Positions 18,174-26,717 of a stretch of DNA of 64,000 bases are shown here, piece after piece; position 1 is the stretch's first letter, and each line of letters begins with the position of its first letter. The DNA comes from Prosthecochloris sp. GTDB taxonomy: Bacteria; Bacteroidota; Chlorobiia; Chlorobiales; Chlorobiaceae. The notes under the pieces are model-generated. The model was not told where the DNA came from and did no database searches. It saw only the letters and a list, made by a program, of their open reading frames with translations. A program made the translations under genes and the position numbers. The stretch is taken from NCBI GenBank assembly GCA_015482705.2, contig JADMLA020000024.1, positions 1 to 64,000 on the forward strand. Direction: 5' to 3'.

Positions 18174-18869
18174 GTGCCTGGCAAAGTCATTGCAATAACG
18201 GGGATTGATACCGGTGTGGGTAAAACGGCTGCAACCGGTCTTCTTGCGCGTACTCTTCGTGAACGAGGTAGAAACGTCATAACGCAAAAACCAGTCGAGA
18301 CAGGTGGTGAAGGCGTTTCATCTGATATTTTCAGACATCGTGAAATCATGGGGATTGATTTGTGCGAAGCCGATCTTGACGGAACAACATGTTCTTATCT
18401 GTTTCGGTATCCGGCGTCTCCTCACCTTTCAGCGGCAATGGAAAAACAGGTGATCGATGTGTCGGTGATAGATGATGCGACACGTCGGCTGCAGGCAAGA
18501 TACGATATTGTTTTACTGGAGGGTGCAGGGGGGTTGCTGGTGCCGTTGAACGAGGCGTTGCTGTTTGCCGATTTTCTTCAGGAGCGATCATACCCTCTCA
18601 TACTTGTTACGTCATCCCGGCTTGGCAGCATCAATCATACCTTGCTTTCAATCGAAGCCTGCAGGAAAAGAGGGTTGCGGCTTTGCGGGCTGATTTACAA
18701 TCATGCAGGTGGCAGTGACGGTGTTATTGCCTGTGATACACTCGAGGTGCTTCGAGACTTTCTCGTAAAGTATGGTTATTCCTGCCCGGTTGTTGAACTG
18801 CCGGACATGGAAATGAGCGGTTGGAGACTTATGAACATGGATCTATTGAGGGTGTTCGATGAATCTTGA
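18174..18869 (+). CDS. bioD: Dethiobiotin synthetase
   Basis: A 231-residue P-loop enzyme that closes the ureido ring of dethiobiotin from 7,8-diaminopelargonate, CO2 and ATP. The nucleotide loop is GIDTGVGKT, followed by KPVETGGEG with the conserved lysine; LLEGAGGLLVPL is the family signature that contacts substrate. The start is GTG; MPGKVIAITG follows directly, leaving little room for another start. Its 3' end overlaps bioA by 11 bases. Confidence 0.94.
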   Translation: MPGKVIAITGIDTGVGKTAATGLLARTLRERGRNVITQKPVETGGEGVSSDIFRHREIMGIDLCEADLDGTTCSYLFRYPASPHLSAAMEKQVIDVSVIDDATRRLQARYDIVLLEGAGGLLVPLNEALLFADFLQERSYPLILVTSSRLGSINHTLLSIEACRKRGLRLCGLIYNHAGGSDGVIACDTLEVLRDFLVKYGYSCPVVELPDMEMSGWRLMNMDLLRVFDES

Positions 18870-20142
18870 TTTCGAAAGGGAGCACATCTGGCATCCCTAT
18901 ACATCGATGCGCGATCCCCTACCGGTGTATCCTGTGAAGAGTGCGTCGGGGGTCTATATCGAGCTGGAGGATGGGCGGCGTCTTATCGATGGGATGTCCT
19001 CCTGGTGGGCCGCCATTCACGGTTACAATCACCCGGTGCTGAACAAGGCGGTGGAACGGCAACTTCAGAAGATGAGCCATGTGATGTTCGGAGGATTTAC
19101 ACATGCACCGGCGCTACAGCTTGCAGAACGGCTTGTCGGCATGACCCCCGATTCCCTGCAGAAGGTGTTTTTCAGCGATTCCGGATCGGTTGCCGTCGAG
19201 GTTGCGATAAAGATGGCGCTACAATACCAGCAGGCTGCAGGCCGACCGGAAAAGCATCGTCTTCTAACGGTCAGGTCGGGGTATCACGGCGATACCTTTG
19301 CTGCAATGTCTGTCTGCGATCCGGTTACCGGTATGCACAGCCTTTTCAGCCGGATGCTTCCCGAACAGATTTTTGTCGAGGCACCCATGCGCGGGTTTCA
19401 TGAGTTCTGCGGCGACGACTGTATCGGGGATCTAAGGCAAAAGCTCGAAAAGCACCATCGGGAGATTGCGGCGGTGATTCTCGAGCCGGTCGTGCAGGGG
19501 GCGGGGGGCATGCGATTCTATTCTCCCGATTATCTCCGCAAGTTACGATGGTTATGTGATCGCTTTGATGTGCTTCTGATCTTCGATGAAATCGCCTCGG
19601 GATTTGCACGAACAGGTAAAATGTTCGCCCTCGAGCATGCCGGGATCGTTCCTGACATTCTTTGTTTGGGCAAAGCGCTTACCGGGGGGTATATGACTCT
19701 TGCTGCAACGCTCACAACCGATAACGTTGCGTCGGTGATCTCCGGGGCTGATCCAGGAGTGTTTATGCATGGTCCGACGTTCATGGCGAACCCGCTGGCG
19801 TGCTCCGTCGCGGTGGCGAGCATCGATCTGCTTACCAGTATGGAATGGGAAAACAAGATTCGGCATATCGAAAAAGGGCTTGTCGCCGGTCTGCAACCAT
19901 GTAGTGAACTTTGTGGGGTTGTCGACGTTCGTGTTCTCGGAGCGATCGGTGTCGTCGAGCTTGAGCAACCTGTCGATATGGCAGCTGTTCAGGAGCTTTT
20001 TGTCGGAAGAGGAGTCTGGGTGCGACCTTTTGGAAAACTGGTCTATCTCATGCCTCCCTACATCATCTCCGAGCAGGAGCTGAACATTCTGACCGGCGCA
20101 GTGTGTGAAGTTGTTGAGCAAATACTGCGTGAAAAAGGGTGA
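18859..20142 (+). CDS. bioA: Adenosylmethionine-8-amino-7-oxononanoate aminotransferase
   Basis: A 427-residue class III PLP aminotransferase that uses SAM as amino donor to form 7,8-diaminopelargonate. SSWWAAIHGYNHPVL near the N-terminus is the BioA-specific signature. PLP contacts include the aspartate in LLIFDEIASGF and the Schiff-base lysine in LGKALTGGYMTLA; GPTFMANPLAC follows. It is the last recognisable biotin gene; an acyl-CoA synthetase follows after about 100 bases. The operon thus holds every step from malonyl-ACP priming to biotin. Confidence 0.95.
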   Translation: MNLDFEREHIWHPYTSMRDPLPVYPVKSASGVYIELEDGRRLIDGMSSWWAAIHGYNHPVLNKAVERQLQKMSHVMFGGFTHAPALQLAERLVGMTPDSLQKVFFSDSGSVAVEVAIKMALQYQQAAGRPEKHRLLTVRSGYHGDTFAAMSVCDPVTGMHSLFSRMLPEQIFVEAPMRGFHEFCGDDCIGDLRQKLEKHHREIAAVILEPVVQGAGGMRFYSPDYLRKLRWLCDRFDVLLIFDEIASGFARTGKMFALEHAGIVPDILCLGKALTGGYMTLAATLTTDNVASVISGADPGVFMHGPTFMANPLACSVAVASIDLLTSMEWENKIRHIEKGLVAGLQPCSELCGVVDVRVLGAIGVVELEQPVDMAAVQELFVGRGVWVRPFGKLVYLMPPYIISEQELNILTGAVCEVVEQILREKG

Positions 20143-20244
20143 TATTTTTCTTTCGAAAGTGAATTAGTTATTATTTTTGCTTATCTTAAGGTGTCGCAGC
20201 CTTGCAGCAAGGTGTTCCCCCACTTTTCAATTGTACCTACAATA

Positions 20245-21939
20245 ATGGCTGTTCAATCACCGTATAATCGTTACGATAAGGGCGTTCCACGTTCGCTCAG
20301 GCCGTATCCTGCCCGAACTCTCGTGGATATGGTCGGAAAAACCGCCAGGGAGGTTCCCGAAAGTCCGGCTCTTTTTTTCATGGGTTCGACGTTGAAATAT
20401 TGTGACCTCGAGCGGCAAAGCGATGCTTTCGCGTTCGCGCTTGTCGAAGCCGGGGTGCGAAAAGGCGACCGCGTTGCGCTTCTTATGCCGAATGTGCCTC
20501 AGATGATTGTTTCCGAACTCGGGATATGGAAGGCAGGGGCTGTGGTTGTTCCTCTGAATCCCCTCTATACAAGTCAAGAACTGGAGTTCGCGTTGAACGA
20601 ATGCGAGGCTGAAATCGCTGTCGTGCTTGCGCTGTTTTACGGAAAAGTGAAGGCTATTCAGCCGAAGACCCAGCTTCGTCGAGTTATCGCAACCGGTATC
20701 AAGGAGTATTTACCGCCGGTAAAAAAATTGCTGTTTACCCTTATGAAAGAAAAAAAGGAAGGGCATGGAGTCCGTGTGGAGTCGCCTGACTTGCTTTATT
20801 CCAAAATGATTCGGCAGAATCTGGGAAAAAAGCCAAGCCTGTCTCTTCCTTTGCCAGGTGATACCGCTCTTTTTCTCTTTTCCGGTGGAACGACAGGAAA
20901 GCCAAAATGCGCTGTGAGTTCCCATGATTCTCTTGTGATGACAGGTATGCAGGTGTCAGCATGGTTCGGCGATGTCCTGATAAAAGGAAAGGATATTTTT
21001 ATCCTCAACATGCCGCTCTTTCATGCATATGCGCAGGTGGGTGTCATGGCGACAGGATTTGTCGGAAGACATCCGTTGGCTCTGCTTGCCGATCCAAGGA
21101 ATATGGATGATCTTTTCGAGACGATCAGGAATCTGAAACCGGCGTTACTTCCCGGAGTACCTACTTTTTTCAATGCCATGCTTCGTCATGCTACGGTGTT
21201 TGGAGAAAAAAGCATTTTTGGATGCCTGAAAATTTGTGTTTCAAGTGCAGGCCCCCTTACTCCTGGTATAAGGGAGAGGATTGAGCAGCTGACGGGCGGG
21301 AAGTTCATCAATGCTTACAGCCTTACGGAAGCAACTGTCGCTACGGTGCTGGAGCCGGTTCTCGGGCTTAAAAAAGCCGGGGCGACAGGTGTGCCGGCTC
21401 CTGACGTTGTCGTCAAAATTCTCGATGATCAGGATGAAAAAACCGAACTGCAGGTTGGTGAGACCGGAGAAGTCGTGATTTGTGCACCTCAGCTCATGAA
21501 AGGTTACTGGGGCCGTCCAGAAGATACGGCGGCCGTGCTTCGTAACGGCTGGTTATATACGGGGGATATCGGCTATCTCGATAACGAGGGGTATCTTTAT
21601 ATCGTCGATCGTAAAAAAGATGTGATAAAACCCGGCGGTTTTCAGGTTTGGCCGAGCGAAGTCGAGCGGGTTATCTGCAGTCACCCCTATGTTCTGGATG
21701 CAGGTGTGAGCGGTGTGTTTGATGACTACCAGGGTGAAGCGGTCAAGGCTTGGGTGGTTTTGAGGGAAGGGAGGCAGATGACAAAAGATGAGTTGAGGCA
21801 CTGGTGCCGTAAGGAGCTGGCAGTTTTCAAGGTTCCGAAAGCAGTGGCATTTGTCGATGAGTTGCCAAAATCACCAATCGGCAAGCTTCTGCGCCGCAAG
21901 TTGCATTCGATCGATGAAATGGTTTCTGAAACATCCTGA
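20245..21939 (+). CDS. Long-chain fatty-acid CoA ligase (AMP-binding)
   Basis: A 564-residue ANL-superfamily ligase that activates a fatty acid as acyl-AMP and transfers it to CoA. The P-loop is LFSGGTTGKPK, the A5-type motif NAYSLTEA, the hinge YTGDIGYLD and the C-terminal catalytic lysine in PKSPIGKLLRR. I place the start at the ATG at 20245 because homology begins just after it; an in-frame GTG at 20191, preceded by AAGG, would add 18 residues. It follows bioA but similarity is to FadD-type enzymes, not to pimeloyl-CoA synthetase, so a biotin role is not implied. Confidence 0.85.
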   Translation: MAVQSPYNRYDKGVPRSLRPYPARTLVDMVGKTAREVPESPALFFMGSTLKYCDLERQSDAFAFALVEAGVRKGDRVALLMPNVPQMIVSELGIWKAGAVVVPLNPLYTSQELEFALNECEAEIAVVLALFYGKVKAIQPKTQLRRVIATGIKEYLPPVKKLLFTLMKEKKEGHGVRVESPDLLYSKMIRQNLGKKPSLSLPLPGDTALFLFSGGTTGKPKCAVSSHDSLVMTGMQVSAWFGDVLIKGKDIFILNMPLFHAYAQVGVMATGFVGRHPLALLADPRNMDDLFETIRNLKPALLPGVPTFFNAMLRHATVFGEKSIFGCLKICVSSAGPLTPGIRERIEQLTGGKFINAYSLTEATVATVLEPVLGLKKAGATGVPAPDVVVKILDDQDEKTELQVGETGEVVICAPQLMKGYWGRPEDTAAVLRNGWLYTGDIGYLDNEGYLYIVDRKKDVIKPGGFQVWPSEVERVICSHPYVLDAGVSGVFDDYQGEAVKAWVVLREGRQMTKDELRHWCRKELAVFKVPKAVAFVDELPKSPIGKLLRRKLHSIDEMVSETS

Positions 21940-22008
21940 TGTCATGTTCTTACAGCGTAGGCAGAAGCCAGATGCCAAAGGAAGAGTGCCGCATTTCCAC
22001 TTTTCAAA

Positions 22009-22095
22009 GTCATGCCGGACTTGATCCGGCATCCACAGACAAAGGCAGGAAAGCCTATGGATCCCCGGTTCGCGCTCTGCTTGCCCGAGGATGAC
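22009..22095. repeat. REP-like palindromic repeat
   Basis: The block opens with GTCATGCCGGAC-TTGATCCGGCATCC, whose halves pair (GCCGGA with TCCGGC), and closes with GAGGATGAC, so the ends are GTCAT and ATGAC. This layout matches a widespread class of short intergenic repeats seen in many bacterial genomes with the core 'gtcat-ccggac-ttgatccgg-atcc'. It sits between the acyl-CoA ligase and the jacalin-like gene. No second copy is in the window, so its repetitive nature rests on recognition of the core. Confidence 0.55.
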
Positions 22096-22153
22096 AAGAA
22101 AGGAGATATCAAACTGCCCTGTTAAATAGTTGTTTTCGATTTCACGGGTTGAG

Positions 22154-22179
22154 CGCCCGAGGCTGTCCAGCCTCGGGCG
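22154..22179 (-). terminator. Strong hairpin downstream of the jacalin-like gene
   Basis: CGCCCGAGGCT (22154-22164), loop of four bases, and AGCCTCGGGCG (22169-22179) form a perfect 11 bp GC-rich stem, 17 bases past the stop of the leftward lectin gene. No long T-run follows on either strand, so termination efficiency is uncertain. Position and strength make a terminator the simplest reading. Confidence 0.6.
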
Positions 22180-22195
22180 TTGTATCGCTCTCTTG

Positions 22196-22711
22196 TTACT
22201 TTGTAAGGAGGATGACGCCGAGAGCGTCGATATACGTTCCGGCACGCCCGAACAGGCCGAAAATGCTCGATCCGGGGGGAGCGCTGTAGGTGTAGTTGAC
22301 CGAACCGCCGGAACCTCCCCAACGTTGCTCACGGCCGTTGCTGGTCAACAGTTGCATCGAATCGATGACTGTGCCGTGCTTGCCGGTGATTTTTACGATT
22401 GTTTCCCCGGGTTGTAACATGAATACACTGAGTGTGCCACCATTTCCGCCATGCTTCGTGCCTTCTATTTTACCACCTTGTTTGTTTTTATAGACAAACT
22501 GTATTGCATCGATACGGCTACCGTGCCATATACGAACCTCCGTGACAATAAGTCCCTGGGTTTGGCTATCGGTATATTCGTTACCGCCGGTTCCACCAGA
22601 GGCGCCGCAAAAGGAAAAGGTTTCTGCAGAAGCTTGTTTGACCGGTAGCGTTACGCTGACACCGATCAACAAGACAGCCATTACGATAAAAAGAAAAGGT
22701 ATTTTTTTCAT
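22196..22711 (-). CDS. Secreted jacalin-like lectin domain protein
   Basis: A 171-residue exported protein. Residues 1-30 are a signal peptide (KK start, hydrophobic core, cleavage near ASA-ET). The mature part is one jacalin-fold (beta-prism I) lectin domain: a GASGGTGG start, VTEVRIWHGSRIDAIQFVY, a second HGGNGGT loop, a PGETIVKITGKHG strand, and a third turn ending in GRAGTYIDALGV. The last segment contains the GxxxD motif (GTYID) that binds mannose or galactose in jacalin-family lectins. The ATG at 22711 is chosen because everything upstream in frame is non-coding in character. Bacterial jacalin domains are uncommon; the ligand is unknown. Confidence 0.8.
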   Translation of the reverse strand: MKKIPFLFIVMAVLLIGVSVTLPVKQASAETFSFCGASGGTGGNEYTDSQTQGLIVTEVRIWHGSRIDAIQFVYKNKQGGKIEGTKHGGNGGTLSVFMLQPGETIVKITGKHGTVIDSMQLLTSNGREQRWGGSGGSVNYTYSAPPGSSIFGLFGRAGTYIDALGVILLTK

Positions 22712-22830
22712 GAGGGTGTTTTCTTTTTCTTGAAGGAAGCTATCGAGGGTACTGCCGCGGTACATACTTTTGGAATATATGAATTTATAGTTGAAAAAGA
22801 AGTGTTTTTGCTGAATAATTTGGGTGCATA

Positions 22831-24114
22831 ATGACAGCTGAAGAGTTACAGAAACTTTTTGGCCCTGAAATAAGGAGGCTGATAGACGTACACATCGAAG
22901 AGGATCCTTCAGCTTTTGCATTGAAATACCATGGAGACGTCACTATGCCGGTAAGGGCTGTCGCGGAACAGATCGCGTGCAGGCGAAAGGCCGCTAAAAA
23001 ACTTCCGAAGCTGGTAAGTAACGATCTTCTCTATACGACACTGTCCCTCGAACAGGCTTCCGGAGAAAAGACGGCACGTTTCAAATCGGCCCTGGATGGA
23101 ATGGCGGGAAAAAGATTGCTGGATATGACCGGAGGGCTTGGCATCGACAGCATCTTTTTTGCAGGCAGGTTCGAGGAAGTTCTCTATGTCGAACGTGATG
23201 AGGTGCTTGCGAAGGTCGCCGCTCATAATTTCAGGGAACTCGGTATCGGCAACATTCGAGTTATTTCTGGCGATAGCGTTGAGCTGCTTGAGGCAAGCGC
23301 TGACGATAGTTTCGACTTGATATATCTCGATCCTGCAAGGCGTGAAAAAGGAAAGCGTTCGGTATCTCTTGAAGCTGCGCAGCCGAATGTGATTCTGCTG
23401 CACGATCTGCTGTTGCAAAAGGCAGGAAAGGTTTGCATCAAAGCATCACCTGCACTTGAAATCAGCTCGCTCCATGAAACGTTGCCTTCGCTTTCACGGG
23501 TTATAGTCATTTCGGTCGCTCGGGAGTGCAAGGAGATTGTCCTGATCTGCGAAAAAGATAAAAGACAGGGGGCTTCACGAGCAGTCGTGGATGCGGTATG
23601 CCTGTACAAAAATGCTGAAACGGTTATTTCTGGACGAGAGGGATCTGTTGAGAAGAATACCGTCAAGCTCGGCCTCGGGAAATATTTCTACGAGCCCGAT
23701 CCGGCAATCATCAAGGCCCGTCTGACAGACGTTCTGGCTCAAAAACACGAAATGCTCTACATCAATCCCAAGGTTGACTATCTTACATCGGATAGAGAGA
23801 TCGTTTCTTTTCCCGGCAGGAGGTTCAAAGTCAAAGAGTTTTTTGTCTATAGCACGAAAATATTTCGGCGTTTTCTAAACGATGCCCGGATAGATGCAGC
23901 AGGTATCCAGCGGCGTGATTTTCCTTTGTCACCCGAAGAGATACGGCGTAAGTTCAGCCTTGGAGAAAGCGATCGATTATTTCTTTTTTTTACTCGTAAC
24001 GCTTTTCTCGAACCTGTTTGCATTTGTTGCGAAAAACTGTGGGATACACATGAGTCTCGAGGAGCTGCGGTTCATGGCAGGCGGCCTTGGAGTGGATTGG
24101 AATTTTCGTCATGA
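22831..24114 (+). CDS. SAM-dependent methyltransferase with THUMP-like C-terminus
   Basis: A 427-residue protein of the Bacteroidota PG_1098 type. An N-terminal helical region leads to a class I methyltransferase core: LLDMTGGLGIDSIFFA (SAM loop), YVERDEVLA (acidic ribose-binding position) and IYLDPARREKGKR, a DPARR motif common in this family. The C-terminal part is the THUMP-like fold. The substrate is not established; RNA is plausible by analogy with THUMP enzymes. The 3' end overlaps the convergent Ppx gene by 43 bases, and the last 20 or so residues are poorly conserved in character. Confidence 0.75.
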   Translation: MTAEELQKLFGPEIRRLIDVHIEEDPSAFALKYHGDVTMPVRAVAEQIACRRKAAKKLPKLVSNDLLYTTLSLEQASGEKTARFKSALDGMAGKRLLDMTGGLGIDSIFFAGRFEEVLYVERDEVLAKVAAHNFRELGIGNIRVISGDSVELLEASADDSFDLIYLDPARREKGKRSVSLEAAQPNVILLHDLLLQKAGKVCIKASPALEISSLHETLPSLSRVIVISVARECKEIVLICEKDKRQGASRAVVDAVCLYKNAETVISGREGSVEKNTVKLGLGKYFYEPDPAIIKARLTDVLAQKHEMLYINPKVDYLTSDREIVSFPGRRFKVKEFFVYSTKIFRRFLNDARIDAAGIQRRDFPLSPEEIRRKFSLGESDRLFLFFTRNAFLEPVCICCEKLWDTHESRGAAVHGRRPWSGLEFSS

Positions 24115-25034
24115 AGCTGTTGCAGTTCCTTGAGTGCCATGCCGTAGCGTAGTCCCTGAATGCTGACCGTTATCTCCGCTACACCGAGCAATCTCATGAA
24201 CTGGTGCAGGATGAGCGTTCCCATGGTTATGACATCCGCTCTGCCTTCCGGGACTCCTTTGTCGATGATTTGTTTGACGGTCGATGACTTCAGTTCTTCG
24301 AGCAAATGTCTGACCTGGTTGTAGCGGAGTGGATAATTATGGATTTTGGCAGGGTCGAACTCATTCAGCTCCGAAACGAGTTTGGCGATTGTTGTCAATG
24401 TACCGGCCACACCGAAAACATGCTCTCTACCCGAAAAAAAAGGTTCGAGTTTGCCGGTAAACATCCTGTCGATTTCCTCTTTAGCCGCATAAAATTCAGT
24501 TTCGGATGGTGGTTGATTTGCAAATATCCGTTCAGTGAGTCTTACCGAACCCATATCGAGACTGACACTTTGCTCTAAACGAGTCATGTCACCCATCGAT
24601 ATTTCCGTACTGCCGCCGCCGATATCGATAACGGTGAACCGCTCGGGTGCATCTTCCACGCCTGCCACCGCTCCTGTGAACGTTAACGCCGCTTCCTCTT
24701 CACCACTCAGGGTTTTGATGACGATACCGCTTGCCATGACAACCTCATCGATGATCTCCATGCGATTTTTCGCATCGCGCAAGGCACTCGTTCCTGCAGC
24801 GACAATGCTTTCCGTTTCATGTTCCTTGCTCAGCGCCTTGAAATCGAGCATGCACTGAATAAGACGCTGCATCGCGGCATGATCGATAATCTTCTGTTCA
24901 TCGACATTTTTTCCAAGCCTTACAATGGTCTGGCGATGCAGTACGGGTATTATCCTGTTGTTGACCGGATCCAGGTCTGCAATGAGCAGCAGTGCGGTAT
25001 TGGTTCCTATATCGATAAATGACGACCGTTTCAT
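24072..25034 (-). CDS. Exopolyphosphatase / guanosine pentaphosphatase (Ppx/GppA)
   Basis: A 320-residue member of the ASKHA-fold Ppx/GppA family, which hydrolyses polyphosphate ends and/or converts pppGpp to ppGpp. Signatures are IDIGTNTALLLIA at the N-terminus (phosphate-1 loop) and VIDIGGGSTEIS (phosphate-2). It is shorter than E. coli Ppx (513), lacking the C-terminal HD-like domain, as is usual for short Ppx2-type enzymes. I start it at the ATG at 25034, which overlaps the prmA stop by four bases, not at the upstream frame start. Confidence 0.87.
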   Translation of the reverse strand: MKRSSFIDIGTNTALLLIADLDPVNNRIIPVLHRQTIVRLGKNVDEQKIIDHAAMQRLIQCMLDFKALSKEHETESIVAAGTSALRDAKNRMEIIDEVVMASGIVIKTLSGEEEAALTFTGAVAGVEDAPERFTVIDIGGGSTEISMGDMTRLEQSVSLDMGSVRLTERIFANQPPSETEFYAAKEEIDRMFTGKLEPFFSGREHVFGVAGTLTTIAKLVSELNEFDPAKIHNYPLRYNQVRHLLEELKSSTVKQIIDKGVPEGRADVITMGTLILHQFMRLLGVAEITVSIQGLRYGMALKELQQLHDENSNPLQGRLP

Positions 25035-25915
25035 AACAAAGGTAAGTGGGTTTTGTATGTAGGATCTGCAAGACAGGAGAGCCACTCTTCTTCATAAAGG
25101 GTGCTGATAATGCGGTACTCGAGTCTTTCAAGCAGTTTTTTTAACCAGGGCTCATCGTAGATCATGATCCCTGAAAGAAGGACGGGACAATCGGGCGCTT
25201 TGTTTTTTACTGCCGGTAGAATTCTGTCTATGACGTTGCGGTTGATGTTTGCAAGTATGAGATCATACAGTTCGGCAAAGATGATATCCAAATCGTCTTC
25301 AGCGTCGAGCATGTCGACCCTGATGTTTTCAGCAAGGTTCTCCTCGATGTTTTCACGAGCGTTTTCAACTGCCCAGTCATTGTTATCGAGAGCAAGTATC
25401 GGCTGGTTGTTACCGAGCTTCCTGCACGCGATGGCAAGAACGCCTGTACCGGTTCCGATATCGAGAATACGCTTGTTTTCAAGATCGATGTTTTCGATTT
25501 GGCGGAGCATAAGCCGTGTTGTTGCGTGATACCCGGTGCCAAAAGACATTTTCGGGTTGATTTCAATCACGGTTTGTCCTGGTTTCGGACTGTGCTCTTT
25601 GTTTTGCTGGACGATAAGGAGACGGTCGGATATTTCGATTGGTTGAAGATGTGCTTCCCATTCAGCATTCCAGTTCCTGTCCGCCATGTGTTTGATGGTG
25701 AACGGAGGGACCGAACCGAAAGAAGCTTCAAGAGTTTTCATGATGTCCTGTTTTTTCTCTTCCGTCCACAACGTGTCTGGAAGATATGCATACAGCTTGT
25801 TTGTTTCTTCCTGGAAATATTCGATCTCTTCGCCGGATAACAGACCCAGGCATGGTTCAATCAGTTCAGGCGGAAGAGTGAATGCCAGTTCGATATAATC
25901 GTGTGAAGTTGCCAT
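25031..25915 (-). CDS. prmA: Ribosomal protein L11 methyltransferase
   Basis: A 294-residue enzyme that trimethylates ribosomal protein L11. The SAM motif is ILDIGTGTGVLAIA, followed by ALDNNDWAVENARENI and the LILANINRNVI segment that matches the NPPY-equivalent of PrmA. The NPKMSFGTGYHATTRL motif before the SAM loop is diagnostic. Length equals E. coli PrmA. It forms a two-gene leftward operon with ppx (4-base overlap). Confidence 0.94.
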   Translation of the reverse strand: MATSHDYIELAFTLPPELIEPCLGLLSGEEIEYFQEETNKLYAYLPDTLWTEEKKQDIMKTLEASFGSVPPFTIKHMADRNWNAEWEAHLQPIEISDRLLIVQQNKEHSPKPGQTVIEINPKMSFGTGYHATTRLMLRQIENIDLENKRILDIGTGTGVLAIACRKLGNNQPILALDNNDWAVENARENIEENLAENIRVDMLDAEDDLDIIFAELYDLILANINRNVIDRILPAVKNKAPDCPVLLSGIMIYDEPWLKKLLERLEYRIISTLYEEEWLSCLADPTYKTHLPLL

Positions 25916-26023
25916 ATCTCGTTTTTACAAAAGTCAAGAGAGTTTGGGTTGTCATCGCTTTTTTGCGCCAATATACAGCTTAATACTGCATAATATAGCA
26001 TGGCGATCGATCATTGTAGATGT

Positions 26024-26611
26024 CTACTGCCGGAATGATGCCTTGATTTCCAGCAGGCGCACGGCTTTGACAAAACGCTTCTTGTAATATCTTTCATCGA
26101 GATTTCCCATGGTCACTCCTCTGCTGGATGAAGCATGTACGAAAAGATTTCGGTCAAGGTAAATTCCGACATGGTCGATTTGGTGGCTGTTGAGCTTGAA
26201 AAAAACCAAATCACCCCTCCTGAGCTTTCCCGGGGATATTTTTGCTCCGATTTTTGAAAGTTGCCGGGATGTTCGCGGAAGATGAGCTTCGAAGGTATCT
26301 TTATAGATATATTGTACGAATCCGGAGCAGTCGAACCCTCTGACCGATTCTCCTCCGTAATGATAGTCTGTGCCAAGCAGAGTGCTTATGGTTTCAAGCA
26401 TTTGAACAAGTTTGTCTTCATCGGCCCGGATTGGCAGAGGGGTATATATTTTTGTGTTTTTTCCGCTATATTTAACGCCTTGAGAAGAGTAGCTGCTTGT
26501 ACAGCCGCAAAAAAACAGTGTAGTACATACAAGCAGGCAGCGAATCAGGTGCCGCCGGTCCTTGATGTTTTGCGGACTGGAACTGCTTATTCTGCATGTT
26601 TTGTTCTGCAT
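26024..26611 (-). CDS. NlpC/P60 family lipoprotein endopeptidase
   Basis: A 195-residue exported cysteine peptidase. After a basic segment, a hydrophobic stretch ends in FFCGC, a plausible lipobox, so the mature protein is probably a lipoprotein. The NlpC/P60 catalytic triad is visible: Cys in FDCSGFVQYIY, His in QIDHVGIYLD, and a final polar His in LFVHASSS. Such enzymes cut gamma-D-glutamyl-diaminopimelate bonds in peptidoglycan (Spr/YafL-like). The start is uncertain; I use the ATG at 26611, which leaves 106 bases to the divergent lysC. Confidence 0.85.
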   Translation of the reverse strand: MQNKTCRISSSSPQNIKDRRHLIRCLLVCTTLFFCGCTSSYSSQGVKYSGKNTKIYTPLPIRADEDKLVQMLETISTLLGTDYHYGGESVRGFDCSGFVQYIYKDTFEAHLPRTSRQLSKIGAKISPGKLRRGDLVFFKLNSHQIDHVGIYLDRNLFVHASSSRGVTMGNLDERYYKKRFVKAVRLLEIKASFRQ

Positions 26612-26717
26612 GTTTTTTATCGACCTGTTTAACAAGGGAAGCGGTTGCCGAGCAGGTAATTCACGGGCAAGCACAAGGTCTGGGTCAAGTGATCACTATA
26701 GAAAGATAATAACTGTC

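Noticed and set aside
20191..20244. GTG start for the acyl-CoA ligase
   Set aside because: Possible, as AAGG precedes it, but the added 18 residues show no family match; the ATG at 20245 is preferred.
22712..22921. N-terminal extension of the jacalin-like frame by 70 codons
   Set aside because: The signal peptide begins at the internal ATG at 22711, and the extension would overlap the start of the divergent methyltransferase gene.
26562..26717. Upstream extension of lysC
   Set aside because: The aspartokinase motif begins at the ATG at 26718; the extension overlaps the divergent NlpC/P60 gene start.
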